From the NCBI GenBank assembly GCA_963828185.1, contig CAWHDV010000008.1, positions 1-64,000 on the forward strand: a DNA stretch of 64,000 nucleotides. The letters run 5' to 3'. The translations under genes and the position numbers were made by a program. Positions 1 through 9,664 of this stretch are shown piece after piece. Below the pieces are notes generated by a model. That model did not search any database and was not told the DNA's origin. It saw nothing but the letters and a program-made list of their open reading frames with translations. This stretch comes from Rhodoblastus sp963828185. GTDB taxonomy: Bacteria; Pseudomonadota; Alphaproteobacteria; Rhizobiales; Beijerinckiaceae. Each line of letters starts with the position of its first letter. Positions within the stretch are counted from its first letter, which is position 1.

Positions 1-1
1 C

Positions 2-79
2 GCCGGCGTGCGCGACCTGAGGAAGACGACTGACGATGCCCGAGCTACGCTCAAGAGCTTGGCCGCGGGACGTGTGTAG
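2..79 (+). CDS. C-terminal end of an unidentified protein (5' end outside window)
   Basis: An open frame enters from the left edge and ends at a TAG at 77-79, giving 25 residues (AGVRDLRKTTDDARATLKSL then AAGRV). The helical, charged composition suits a real C-terminus, vaguely like the tail of MlaD/MCE-type proteins, but that is a guess. There is too little sequence to name a function. A perfect tandem octamer starts two bases after the stop. Confidence 0.4.
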   Translation, partial: AGVRDLRKTTDDARATLKSLAAGRV

Positions 80-80
80 C

Positions 81-112
81 CACACTGACACACTGACACA
101 CTGACACACTGA
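81..112. repeat. Perfect 4 x 8-bp tandem repeat (CACACTGA)
   Basis: Four exact, uninterrupted copies of CACACTGA lie just after the stop codon of the leftmost gene. The array is non-coding on the + strand. Copy number could vary by strand slippage; nothing else about its role is visible. Confidence 0.85.
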
Positions 113-171
113 TTCCATGCCCGTTTTCGCGGGCGATCATGGCATTTTCCGAGGAAATCGGCGCGGGCCGG

Positions 172-197
172 GGAACTCGCGGGCGATCTCGAGCGTA
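172..197 (+). promoter_or_regulatory. Possible EcfG-type (general stress) promoter
   Basis: GGAAC at 172-176 is followed after 17 bp by CGTA at 194-197. The alphaproteobacterial EcfG consensus is GGAAC-N16/17-CGTT, so there is one mismatch in the -10. It would drive the Sel1/HdeD/protease genes, which suit an envelope-stress role. Such short motifs occur by chance in GC-rich DNA. Confidence 0.3.
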
Positions 198-351
198 AAC
201 CGAAGCGGGCTGATCACGAACTGGCGCAAGCCTGATCATGAGCCGCGCCCGGCCAAACTGCCTTTTCGTCCGACCCGGCCGCGTGCGGGGGCGGGATAGG
301 TGGTTTGAGGCGGTCGCCGAACTATATAGGGCTGGTGGAAAGGCTCATCGC

Positions 352-1119
352 ATGGCGGAGCACACCAACAAGCTCGCGGACAGCAAGGCTCCGCTGGTTT
401 TCATGGCGGCGGCCATTGTCGCGGGGGGGCTGGCGATCGGGCTCCTCGGCGGCCGCAGCGTGGATAAAGACAGTTCGATGACGCCGGACGCCAAGGTGCA
501 GGTCGCCATCGAGGCTTTCCGGTCGGGTTACGACCAGTCCGCGCTCGCCATCCTCAAGCCTCTGGCCAAGGATGGCGACGCCAAGGCGCAATACTGGCTG
601 GCTGACATCTACAGCGACGACGATCCGGCCTCCAGGCCGGACATGGCGAAGCAACAGGCCTTGCTGGAAAAATCCGCCGCTCAGGGATATGTGCCGGCCG
701 AGCGGCGTCTCGGCGAGCTTTACCTCCGGGGAACCACGACCTTCCAGGATTTCGGCAAGGCGCAGGACTGGCTGCGGAAGGCGGCGGTCGCGGGCGACGC
801 CACCGCGCAGGAGGGGCTGGGCCATATTTTTGCGCTCGGCCTCGGCGTCGCGCAGGACAAGTCGCAGGCCTACGGCTGGTATGAAAATTCGGCGCTTGCT
901 GGCGACGGCCTGGCCAAACGCCTGCGCGACGACCTGGTCAAGCGCATGTCGCCGGACGAAATCGACAAGGGCGAGCAGGCCGCTAGAAAAATCGCGGCAA
1001 GCATCAAGCCCGCCGAGGCCTCCAAGCCGACCGAGGCCTCCAAGCCGACCGACGCCTCCAAAGCGAGCGACGAATCGACAGCGAACGAAGCTTCCAAGTC
1101 GAAGGGACCCAGGCCATGA
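352..1119 (+). CDS. Membrane-anchored Sel1-like (TPR) repeat protein
   Basis: 255 aa. One hydrophobic segment at about residues 14-35 anchors the protein, which is probably periplasmic. Residues ~75-200 hold about three Sel1-type helical repeats (for example AQYWLADIY, AERRLGELYLRG, AQEGLGHIFALG), a scaffold for protein-protein contacts. The C-terminus is low-complexity (repeated EASKPT-like hexapeptides, coded by an 18-bp repeat at 1015-1068). The ATG at 352 follows GGTGGAAAGG; an upstream ATG at 238 would add 38 residues unlike the family. The stop overlaps the next ATG (ATGA), so it is co-translated with the HdeD-like gene. No specific partner can be named. Confidence 0.8.
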   Translation: MAEHTNKLADSKAPLVFMAAAIVAGGLAIGLLGGRSVDKDSSMTPDAKVQVAIEAFRSGYDQSALAILKPLAKDGDAKAQYWLADIYSDDDPASRPDMAKQQALLEKSAAQGYVPAERRLGELYLRGTTTFQDFGKAQDWLRKAAVAGDATAQEGLGHIFALGLGVAQDKSQAYGWYENSALAGDGLAKRLRDDLVKRMSPDEIDKGEQAARKIAASIKPAEASKPTEASKPTDASKASDESTANEASKSKGPRP

Positions 1120-1700
1120 CCCTCCAGCAACCGACGCCCGACGCCGAAATGATGGGAACGCTCACACGATCGATGCGGGATCACTGGGGCATGTTCATGG
1201 CCGAGGGGATCATGCTGTGCGTGCTTGGACTTGGCGCGATCATCGTGCCGCCGCTTGCGGGACTCGCCACCACGATTTTCCTGGGCTGGCTGTTCCTTGT
1301 CGCGGGACTTGGCGGCCTGTTCTTCACCCTCCGCGCCAGATCGGCGCCGGGCTTCGGCTGGGCCCTGCTTTCGGCGGTCGCCGCGCTCTTCGCCGGCGCG
1401 GTGCTGCTGTGGAATCCCTTCGCCGGCCTGGCGACGCTCACCTATGTGCTGGTCGCCTATTTCATCGTCGACGGCGCCGCCCTTATTTTCCTCGCCATCG
1501 ACCATCGCCGCGAATTGTCCGGCAAATGGGAATGGATGCTGCTCAACGGCGTCGTCGATCTGATCCTTGCGGGCATCATCATTTCCGGCCTGCCGGGAAC
1601 GCTTGCCTGGGCGCTCGGGCTGCTGGTCGGCGTCGACCTGCTGTTCGGCGGCGCGTCGCTCATCGCCATGGCGACGGAGGCGCGCAAGGCCGGCGGATGA
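1116..1700 (+). CDS. HdeD family (DUF308) membrane protein
   Basis: 194 aa with six predicted membrane segments arranged as DUF308 hairpins, for example the stretches around GIMLCVLGLGAIIVPPLAG and LNGVVDLILAGIIISGLPG. HdeD in E. coli is linked to acid resistance at high cell density; many alphaproteobacteria carry paralogues of unknown role. It overlaps the upstream Sel1 gene by 4 bp and lies 58 bp before a site-2 protease gene, so the three probably form one operon concerned with the inner membrane or envelope. Confidence 0.85.
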   Translation: MTLQQPTPDAEMMGTLTRSMRDHWGMFMAEGIMLCVLGLGAIIVPPLAGLATTIFLGWLFLVAGLGGLFFTLRARSAPGFGWALLSAVAALFAGAVLLWNPFAGLATLTYVLVAYFIVDGAALIFLAIDHRRELSGKWEWMLLNGVVDLILAGIIISGLPGTLAWALGLLVGVDLLFGGASLIAMATEARKAGG

Positions 1701-1758
1701 GCGTTAAGGCGATCGCAACGGCGCGGGAGCATTGTCACGCGACAGGCGGCAAGGCTTC

Positions 1759-2433
1759 ATGACGATTTTCGCGGTTTCGACCTGGGTGCTCCCCCTGCTG
1801 CTGGCGATAACCCTGCACGAGGCCGCGCATGGCTATGTCGCGCGCTTGTTCGGGGACGACACGGCGTGGAGGCTGGGGCGCGTCACCTTCAATCCGTTGC
1901 GGCATGTCGATCCGTTCGGAACGGTGCTCCTCCCCGCCATGCTGCTGCTGCTGCACGCGCCCTTTCTGTTTGGCTACGCCAAGCCCGTGCCGGTGGATTT
2001 CCGGCGTCTGCGCCAGCCGCGCCGCGACATGATCTGGGTGGCCGCCGCCGGACCGGCCATGAACATCGCCCTGGCGCTCGTGGCGGCCCTGCTTGTCCAT
2101 GCGGTTGGGTTCCTGCCGTCGGGCGCCGGCCGATGGGTGCTGGCCAATCTTGTCAACGCGATCAGCATCAATGTCTTCCTCGCCGTGTTCAATATGCTTC
2201 CCTTGCCGCCGCTCGACGGCGGCCGCGTCGCCGTCGGCCTGCTGCCGGACGCGCTCGCGGCGCCGCTCGCCGCGCTTGAGCCCTATGGCGTGATGATCAT
2301 GCTAGGCGTGCTGTTCCTGCTGCCGGCGCTGGCGGCGGGGGCCGGATCGCGGTTCAACCCGTTCTCCGACCTCGTGACCCGTCCCGCCAGCGCCATCATC
2401 CAGCTGATCCTGCGCCTGACCGGCCTTGCCTGA
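1759..2433 (+). CDS. Site-2 protease family (M50) intramembrane metalloprotease
   Basis: 224 aa, about five membrane segments. The zinc motif HEAAH sits at residues 20-24 and the second motif NMLPLPPLDGG, with Asp153, supplies the third metal ligand; both are intact. There is no PDZ domain, so this is the short M50B type rather than RseP. The ATG at 1759 was preferred to the one at 1732 because homologues begin at the first membrane helix and GGCGGCAAGG precedes it. Its substrate is unknown. It ends 16 bp from the 3' end of katG (convergent). Confidence 0.87.
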   Translation: MTIFAVSTWVLPLLLAITLHEAAHGYVARLFGDDTAWRLGRVTFNPLRHVDPFGTVLLPAMLLLLHAPFLFGYAKPVPVDFRRLRQPRRDMIWVAAAGPAMNIALALVAALLVHAVGFLPSGAGRWVLANLVNAISINVFLAVFNMLPLPPLDGGRVAVGLLPDALAAPLAALEPYGVMIMLGVLFLLPALAAGAGSRFNPFSDLVTRPASAIIQLILRLTGLA

Positions 2434-2449
2434 CCGGTTTGGCCTGACT

Positions 2450-4627
<2,178 letters not shown>

Positions 4628-4674
4628 GGCGTCACCTCCACAGTGTTCGCTTAACCGCCATGTTAGCCAGCGCG

Positions 4675-4714
4675 TTTCATAAGATGAAATTGCATTTTTT
4701 TATACCAGCGATAA
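4675..4714. promoter_or_regulatory. Candidate OxyR (LysR-type) operator between katG and oxyR
   Basis: Two dyads lie in the divergent intergenic region: TTTCAT-AAG-ATGAAA at 4675-4689 and TTAT-N7-ATAA at 4700-4714. The second fits the T-N11-A rule for LysR-type regulators and sits 9 bp before the oxyR ATG, suiting autorepression; the first faces katG. Centres are about 25 bp apart. Assignment to OxyR rests on position and these dyads only. Confidence 0.5.
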
Positions 4715-4723
4715 AATAATCTG

Positions 4724-5662
4724 ATGAACTCGATATCGCTTCGGCAGCTGCGTTATTTCGACGCCCTGGGACGTCATGGCCATTTCGGACGCGCGGCGGA
4801 GGCGTGCGCGATCTCGCAGCCGGCCTTGTCGATGCAGATCAAGGAGCTCGAGGAGACGCTCGGCGCCGTGCTGATCGAGCGGGGCGCGCGACAGGTCCGG
4901 CTGACGAGGTTCGGCGAAGAGGCCGCCCGGCGCGTCCGCGACATCCTGCGCTCGTTGGACGAACTGGAAGATTGCGCGCGCGCGTCGCGCGACCGCCTCT
5001 CGGGCCGGCTGCGCATCGGCATGATCCCGACGGTCGCCCCCTACCTGCTGCCGGCGGTGATCGGCAATCTCACGCGCATCCATCCCGAGCTCGATATCCA
5101 TTTGCGCGAGACGCTGACGGCGAAGCTGATCCAGGAATTGCTGGAAGGTCGGCTCGACGCGGCGATTGTCGCCCTGCCGGTGTCGGAGCCCTCGCTTGCG
5201 GAGGTCGCCCTCTTCACCGAGAATTTTTTGCTGGTCCGGCCAGGAGAGGACAAGGGGAAGCCGGTTCCCAGCCGTGAAAAGCTGTGCGAAATGAGGCTGC
5301 TTCTGCTGGAGGAGGGGCATTGCTTTCGCGATCAGGCGCTGTCCTTTTGCAATACGCAATTGCCGCCGCCGCGGCAGGCGCTCGACGCGAGTTCCCTGTC
5401 CACGCTGGTCCAGATGGTTGGCGCCGGCATCGGCGTCACCTTGATCCCGGAAATGGCCGTGGCGGTCGAGACGCGCTCGGCGAAGGTCGCCGTCGCCCGT
5501 TTCCAGGAACCGCAGCCCTCGCGCACCATTGGCATGATCTGGCGCAAGACCAATCCCCTGGCCAGCCAGTTTTTGCAAATCGCCGATGTGATATGCCTGT
5601 CGGCCGACGCCTTGCGCGCGCAACGCGACGCGCGACCGCCAGCGATGCCGGAGGGCGCGTGA
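4724..5662 (+). CDS. oxyR: Hydrogen peroxide-sensing LysR-type regulator OxyR
   Basis: 312 aa. N-terminal winged helix-turn-helix at residues ~1-65 (LRQLRYFDALGRHGHFGRAA) and a LysR substrate domain at ~90-300. The redox pair that forms the OxyR disulfide is visible as Cys200 and Cys209 in EEGHCFRDQALSFC, matching Cys199/Cys208 of E. coli. It probably activates katG and represses itself through the dyads just upstream. The stop overlaps the cardiolipin synthase start, so some co-transcription is likely. Confidence 0.96.
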   Translation: MNSISLRQLRYFDALGRHGHFGRAAEACAISQPALSMQIKELEETLGAVLIERGARQVRLTRFGEEAARRVRDILRSLDELEDCARASRDRLSGRLRIGMIPTVAPYLLPAVIGNLTRIHPELDIHLRETLTAKLIQELLEGRLDAAIVALPVSEPSLAEVALFTENFLLVRPGEDKGKPVPSREKLCEMRLLLLEEGHCFRDQALSFCNTQLPPPRQALDASSLSTLVQMVGAGIGVTLIPEMAVAVETRSAKVAVARFQEPQPSRTIGMIWRKTNPLASQFLQIADVICLSADALRAQRDARPPAMPEGA

Positions 5663-7077
5663 TGTGGTTTGCCGACCGGCCTGTTCTGTTCGCCCTGTGG
5701 ATCATCCCCGGGCTGATCGCCGCCTATGTCACGGGGCATGTGCTTCTCACCAAGCGCGATGTCGGCTCCTCCATAGCCTGGATCGGTCTTGCCTGGCTGG
5801 CTCCGATCGTCGGCAGCGTTCTTTACGCGCTGTTCGGCGTCAACCGGGTGAAGGCGCGCGCGACTTTTCTGCGGGAAAGGAAGGCGAAACGCGCGAATGC
5901 CGCGCCTTCGTCCGTCGTCAGGCGAAACGGCGATCCGCTCTGCCAGCTCGAAATCGCCGTCGGTCAAATCGCCGGCCGCCCGGCCACGCAGGGCAACGCC
6001 GTCACGCAATTCCACAACGGCGATGAGGCCTATCCCAGGATGATCGCCGCGATTGACGCGGCGCGGACCAGCGTCGCGCTGTCGACCTTCATCTTTCGCC
6101 TCGATCGCAGCGGGAAGGCCTTTGTCGAGGCCCTGACGCGGGCGCGGGGGCGGGGGGTCGAGGTCCGGGTCATCATCGATGGCGTCGGCGGCGGATATTT
6201 CGATGCGCCAGCCTTCCACCTGCTGCGGCGCAACGGCGTTCCGGTCGCAAGGTTTCTCCACTCGCCGCTGCCCTGGCGCATGCCGTTCCTCAATCTGCGG
6301 ACGCACAAGAAACTGCTTTCCGTGGATGGGGGCATCGCCTTCGCCGGCGGCCTCAACATCGGCGACGAGAACCTCGTGCTAAAAGAACCGCCGGACCCGG
6401 TGCGCGACACGCATTTCCTGTTCGAGGGGCCGGTGGTCGCCCAGTTGAACGATGTCTTCGCCGAGGACTGGTTTTTCCTTTGCGACGAGCGGCTTGCCGG
6501 CGAGGCGTGGTTTCCGGCGATGGAAGGTTCGGGCGCGGCGACCGCCCGCGCCGTCGCCTCGGGGCCCGACCAGGATATCGAGAAGATCGAGTCCGTCGTG
6601 CTGCAGGCGATCGCCTGCGCGCAAAAATCCGTGAAAGTGATGACGCCCTATTTCCTGGCCGACGAGCGGATCGAAAGTTCGCTCGCGCTGGCGGCGATGC
6701 GTGGCGTCGAGGTCGATATCATCGTTCCGGAAAAGAACAACCACCTGTTCATGGCCTGGGCGACGATGGCGCACATCGGCCCGCTCGTCGAAGCGGGTTG
6801 CCAGGTCTGGGCCAACCCGCCGCCGTTCGACCATTCCAAGATCATGACCATCGACGGCGGCTGGGGCCTCGTCGGCAGCGCCAACTGGGACGCAAGAAGT
6901 TTTCGGCTGAACTTCGAACTCGACGTGGAAATCTATCATACCGAGCTTGTCGCGCGCCTCGAAGCGTCGATGTCGGCCGCGCAGGGTCGCCTGATCACCC
7001 TGGAAGAGCTCCGCTCCCGCCCGCTCGCGGCGCGGCTGCGCGACAGCGCGGCGCGGCTGATGCTGCCCTATCTCTGA
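5662..7077 (+). CDS. cls: Cardiolipin synthase (phospholipase D family)
   Basis: 471 aa. Two N-terminal membrane segments with a PLDc_N domain are followed by two HKD motifs: His215-Lys217-Asp222 (THKKLLSVD) and His391-Lys393-Asp398 (FDHSKIMTID). These catalyse phosphatidyl transfer between two phosphatidylglycerol molecules. The ATG overlaps the oxyR stop by one base; a GTG one codon upstream is an equal alternative. The 3' end overlaps the convergent slipin gene by 10 bp. Confidence 0.93.
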   Translation: MWFADRPVLFALWIIPGLIAAYVTGHVLLTKRDVGSSIAWIGLAWLAPIVGSVLYALFGVNRVKARATFLRERKAKRANAAPSSVVRRNGDPLCQLEIAVGQIAGRPATQGNAVTQFHNGDEAYPRMIAAIDAARTSVALSTFIFRLDRSGKAFVEALTRARGRGVEVRVIIDGVGGGYFDAPAFHLLRRNGVPVARFLHSPLPWRMPFLNLRTHKKLLSVDGGIAFAGGLNIGDENLVLKEPPDPVRDTHFLFEGPVVAQLNDVFAEDWFFLCDERLAGEAWFPAMEGSGAATARAVASGPDQDIEKIESVVLQAIACAQKSVKVMTPYFLADERIESSLALAAMRGVEVDIIVPEKNNHLFMAWATMAHIGPLVEAGCQVWANPPPFDHSKIMTIDGGWGLVGSANWDARSFRLNFELDVEIYHTELVARLEASMSAAQGRLITLEELRSRPLAARLRDSAARLMLPYL

Positions 7078-7976
7078 GGGTCGCCCGGCGGGGGCTTCGG
7101 GCGCAAGGCGGCGTTCAGCGCCGTCATGCCTTCGAGGCCGCCCAATTGCATCGTGTCGACCGCCGAGCTCGGCACGATGATGATGGTGGCGTTATTGCTC
7201 TTCAATCCTTCGTAGAGCATGTTCATCGCCCGCAAATGCAGGGCGACGGGATCGTTGGCGTAAGTCCGCGCCGCCTCGCCGAATTTCTCGGCGACCTGAC
7301 GTTCCGAATCTCCGAGGATGACGCGCGCCTGCCGTTCCCGCTCCGCTTGCGCCTGCATCGACATCGCGTCCTCGAGGGCAGGGGGGATCAGCACGTCCTT
7401 GACCTCGACCGAGATGACGTTGACGCCCCAGGGTTCGGTTCGGGCGTCGATGATCCGCTGCAAATCGGCGCTGATCTTGTCGCGGCCCTCCAGCATGTCG
7501 GCGAGCATCGTCTTGCCGATGATGTCGCGAAGCGCCGTCTGCGACGCCCAGCTGATGGCGCTGTTGTAATCGGCGACGTCGAGCGCCGCCTTCTTCGGAT
7601 CGACCACCTTCCAGAACAGCACGGCGTCGACATCCACCGGCACCGTATCCTTGGTGAGGGTCTTTTCCGCCTTGAACGCCGCCGTGATCACCCTGGTGTC
7701 GATCCAGTATGCGACAGTCTCGATGATCGGGATGATGAAGAACAACCCCGGTCCCTCGACCGAGCGGAAACGTCCGAGCCGCAGCACCACCGCCCGCTCC
7801 CACTGGTCCGCCACATTGACGGCATAGGCGACGATCCCGGCGACGACGATCGAGCCCAGCGCGATCATAACGCTGTCAGCATAGGCGTCGGCGGCATAGG
7901 CCGAATTGGCGGAGGCCAGGCCCAGGCCGAGAATGACGAAGAATATCAATGTAGGCAGAGAGCTTGGCTTTCGCAC
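7068..7976 (-). CDS. Slipin / stomatin-like SPFH-domain membrane protein
   Basis: 302 aa. Two hydrophobic stretches (residues ~6-27 and ~33-52) precede a Band-7/SPFH domain (ERAVVLRLGRFRSVEGPGLFF onward) and a coiled-coil C-terminal region (QAQAERERQARVILGDSERQ). Prokaryotic slipins form oligomers on the inner membrane and often pair with an NfeD protease partner; none is seen here. The start is taken as GTG at 7976 because GAAGGAAA precedes it with good spacing; the open frame runs further upstream only through the neighbouring regulator's frame. Confidence 0.88.
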   Translation of the reverse strand: MRKPSSLPTLIFFVILGLGLASANSAYAADAYADSVMIALGSIVVAGIVAYAVNVADQWERAVVLRLGRFRSVEGPGLFFIIPIIETVAYWIDTRVITAAFKAEKTLTKDTVPVDVDAVLFWKVVDPKKAALDVADYNSAISWASQTALRDIIGKTMLADMLEGRDKISADLQRIIDARTEPWGVNVISVEVKDVLIPPALEDAMSMQAQAERERQARVILGDSERQVAEKFGEAARTYANDPVALHLRAMNMLYEGLKSNNATIIIVPSSAVDTMQLGGLEGMTALNAALRPKPPPGDPQR

Positions 7977-8005
7977 CTTGGCGTTTCCTTCGCTTGCGAC
8001 AGCGC

Positions 8006-8745
8006 CTAGGAGCGCCCGGCGCGGCGCGCCGCCACGGGCGCCAGTGCGGCGAACTTGACGGCGACGTCGGTGCGGTTGCGCGCCTGGATCTTCTTCATGA
8101 TGTTGCGCACATGCACCTTGACGGTGCCCTCGCGGATGTTGAGCTTGCGGGCGATCAGCTTGTTTGGCTGACCCTCGCGAATTCCCTCGATGACCGCCAG
8201 TTCCCGGCTCGTCATGCCATGCAGCGGCATGGCGCCGGGTGAGGCGGATGTCGATTGCTGCGCGGCCGCAAGGCATTGCGCCGAAACATAGGCGCCCCCG
8301 CGGCGACGAAGCGCAGCACGTGGATCAGGATATCGAATCCGGCGTCCATGGCGATGAAGCCTTTGGCGCCCCGGCCGAGCGCCGCCATGGCCGCATCGGG
8401 GTCGTCGCTGCTCGCGAGCACCACGACCGGAATGCGCGGGCCAATCTCCGCCAGGCGCCCGAATTCATCCTCCGCTTCCGCCTCGTTGAGGGAGAGGACA
8501 GACAGCAGCGCAACCACCAGACGCTGGTCAAACAAAGCGGGATCAAGTTCGGCAAGGCCAGCGAGGCCGACGATTCCCGCGGGCGCGGAAGCAGACAGGC
8601 CGCCGACGAGACAATCGCGGAAAAATGCGTTGCGCTCGACGATGACCAACTCGGACCGCAGCTGATCGCGACCTTCGCTCCCTTCGGCCGCGAAGGTCCG
8701 ACTGTCGAACGCGCGGCGCGGAATCGTCTGATCGACTTCCGACAT
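8006..8745 (-). pseudogene. LuxR/NarL-type response regulator, broken by a -1 frameshift
   Basis: The start ATG at 8745 follows a strong AAAGGAGG. The first part encodes a receiver-like domain (SELVIVERNAFFRDCLVGGL ...) and the last part a complete LuxR helix-turn-helix (TSRELAVIEGIREGQPNKLI ...), but in a different frame. The switch maps to the C5 run at 8295-8299: one extra C would restore a normal linker (VAAGGAYVSAQCLAAAQQ). The receiver also lacks an Asp at the usual phosphorylation strand (LVVALLSVLSLN), so it is a pseudo-receiver. This may be real inactivation, slippage-based control, or a homopolymer error. Confidence 0.75.
8295..8299. other. C5 homopolymer at the frameshift point of the response regulator
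   Basis: The run of five C (five G on the coding strand) is where the receiver and HTH frames must join. Six would restore one continuous reading frame of about 246 codons. Confidence 0.7.
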
Positions 8746-8874
8746 CGCTTTGCCTCCTTTACTCGCACCAACCGTCAACGCCAGGCTTCCGCCCGAGAGA
8801 GGCGTCCTTGCTCCAACGACCTCCTTGCGGTCTCGACCGATCTTCACCGCAAGGCCCGCCGCGAAAATCCCTCC

Positions 8875-9264
8875 TTACGCGGCGCCTTCCGCCAGGCGCA
8901 GACCGGCGCGCTCCAGCGCGGACCGCACCGCGGCCAGCAAGGCCGTTGCGGTGAAGGGCTTGAAGATGAAACCGGTCGCTCCGCGTCGCATCGCCAGGAC
9001 GACATTCTCGGCCGTGGCGTCGCAGCTGATCATGATGGTCGGCAACGCGAGGCCCAATCGCTTGATGTCGTCCAGCAACTCCAGGCCGGATTTTCCGGGC
9101 ATGTTCAGATCGGCGATCACGCAGCCTGTCTCGCCGGCCGCGATGCTGCGCAAGAAGTCTTCGCACGAGGCGTAATCGCGGACCAAATAGCCCGCATCAT
9201 GCAGGACGAAGCCGATGCTCTCGCGCACCGTGAAATTGTCGTCGACGACATGAACATTGGGCAT
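8875..9264 (-). CDS. Single-domain response regulator (FixJ-receiver-like)
   Basis: 129 aa, a CheY/FixJ-like receiver with no output domain. Acidic Asp8/Asp9 (VVDDN), phosphoacceptor Asp52 (VIADLNMPG), the switch Ser (MISCD) and Lys in FKPF are present. The closest family by pattern is the FixJ receiver. It lies upstream of, and on the same strand as, the broken LuxR-type regulator, 130 bp away. It may act as a phosphate sink or an adaptor; its cognate kinase is not in the window. Confidence 0.87.
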   Translation of the reverse strand: MPNVHVVDDNFTVRESIGFVLHDAGYLVRDYASCEDFLRSIAAGETGCVIADLNMPGKSGLELLDDIKRLGLALPTIMISCDATAENVVLAMRRGATGFIFKPFTATALLAAVRSALERAGLRLAEGAA

Positions 9265-9490
9265 GGCGGGCGCTCCACGCAGATCCGGTCTCTACCGTCC
9301 CGGACCGGGGTACATTAAATATCTACTGTGACATATATTGTGCGCTTCGATAACAAAATCGGGAAGCGTCGAGTGCATCTTCATACAAATCTTGTAACAT
9401 GTAAAGACTGCGCAATAATCATAGGGATCAAATCAACCTAGGATAATTACGTACCACATTCGGAGCCTGCCCCTACTTATAAATGGCGAG

Positions 9491-9515
9491 TTGCGCGCCT
9501 AGGCTTTGCGCGCAA
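9491..9515 (+). promoter_or_regulatory. Stem-loop in the leader of the EPS locus (8-bp perfect stem)
   Basis: TTGCGCGC at 9491-9498 pairs exactly with GCGCGCAA at 9508-9515 around a 9-nt loop. It has no T-tract, so it is not a classical terminator. It lies about 150 bp before the NusG/RfaH-like gene and could be a leader RNA structure or an operator. Confidence 0.45.
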
Positions 9516-9561
9516 GATGAGGCTCGTTTTCCTGCGGTTTTCCGCATTTGCTCCTTTGTCC

Positions 9562-9577
9562 GGTGACTGTCGTCACC
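9562..9577 (+). promoter_or_regulatory. Perfect dyad GGTGAC-TGTC-GTCACC upstream of the NusG-like gene
   Basis: Six-base perfect arms with a 4-nt loop lie about 90 bp before the start of the EPS regulator. The sequence could be an RNA hairpin in the leader or a dimeric protein binding site; no known regulator is recognised. Confidence 0.4.
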
Positions 9578-9664
9578 CGGAGTGCGGCAGCATTTCGAAA
9601 CGCTGGCGAGGCTGTCGTTATTCGCCGCGTATCTTCCGATCCAACCAGCGCGAGGCGTCAGCGG

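Larger units (their letters stand above)
9265..9664. other. AT-rich intergenic region between the receiver gene and the EPS locus
   Basis: 400 bp without a credible gene. The left 200 bp are AT-rich compared with the rest of the window and probably hold the divergent promoters. Visible elements are the dyad TACAA-ATC-TTGTA at 9384-9396 and two stem-loops in the likely leader of the NusG-like gene (listed separately). Small open frames here lack codon bias and homology. Confidence 0.6.

Noticed and set aside
117..299. Small open frame before the Sel1 gene
   Set aside because: It lacks a ribosome site and recognisable sequence and overlaps the proposed promoter.
7977..8276. N-terminal extension of the slipin
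   Set aside because: The extra 100 codons overlap the LuxR-type gene in another frame and contain no membrane-protein features; a GTG with a good ribosome site at 7976 fits the family.
9384..9396. TACAA-ATC-TTGTA as a defined regulator site
   Set aside because: Five-base arms are too short to assign in an AT-rich region; noted only as part of the intergenic entry.
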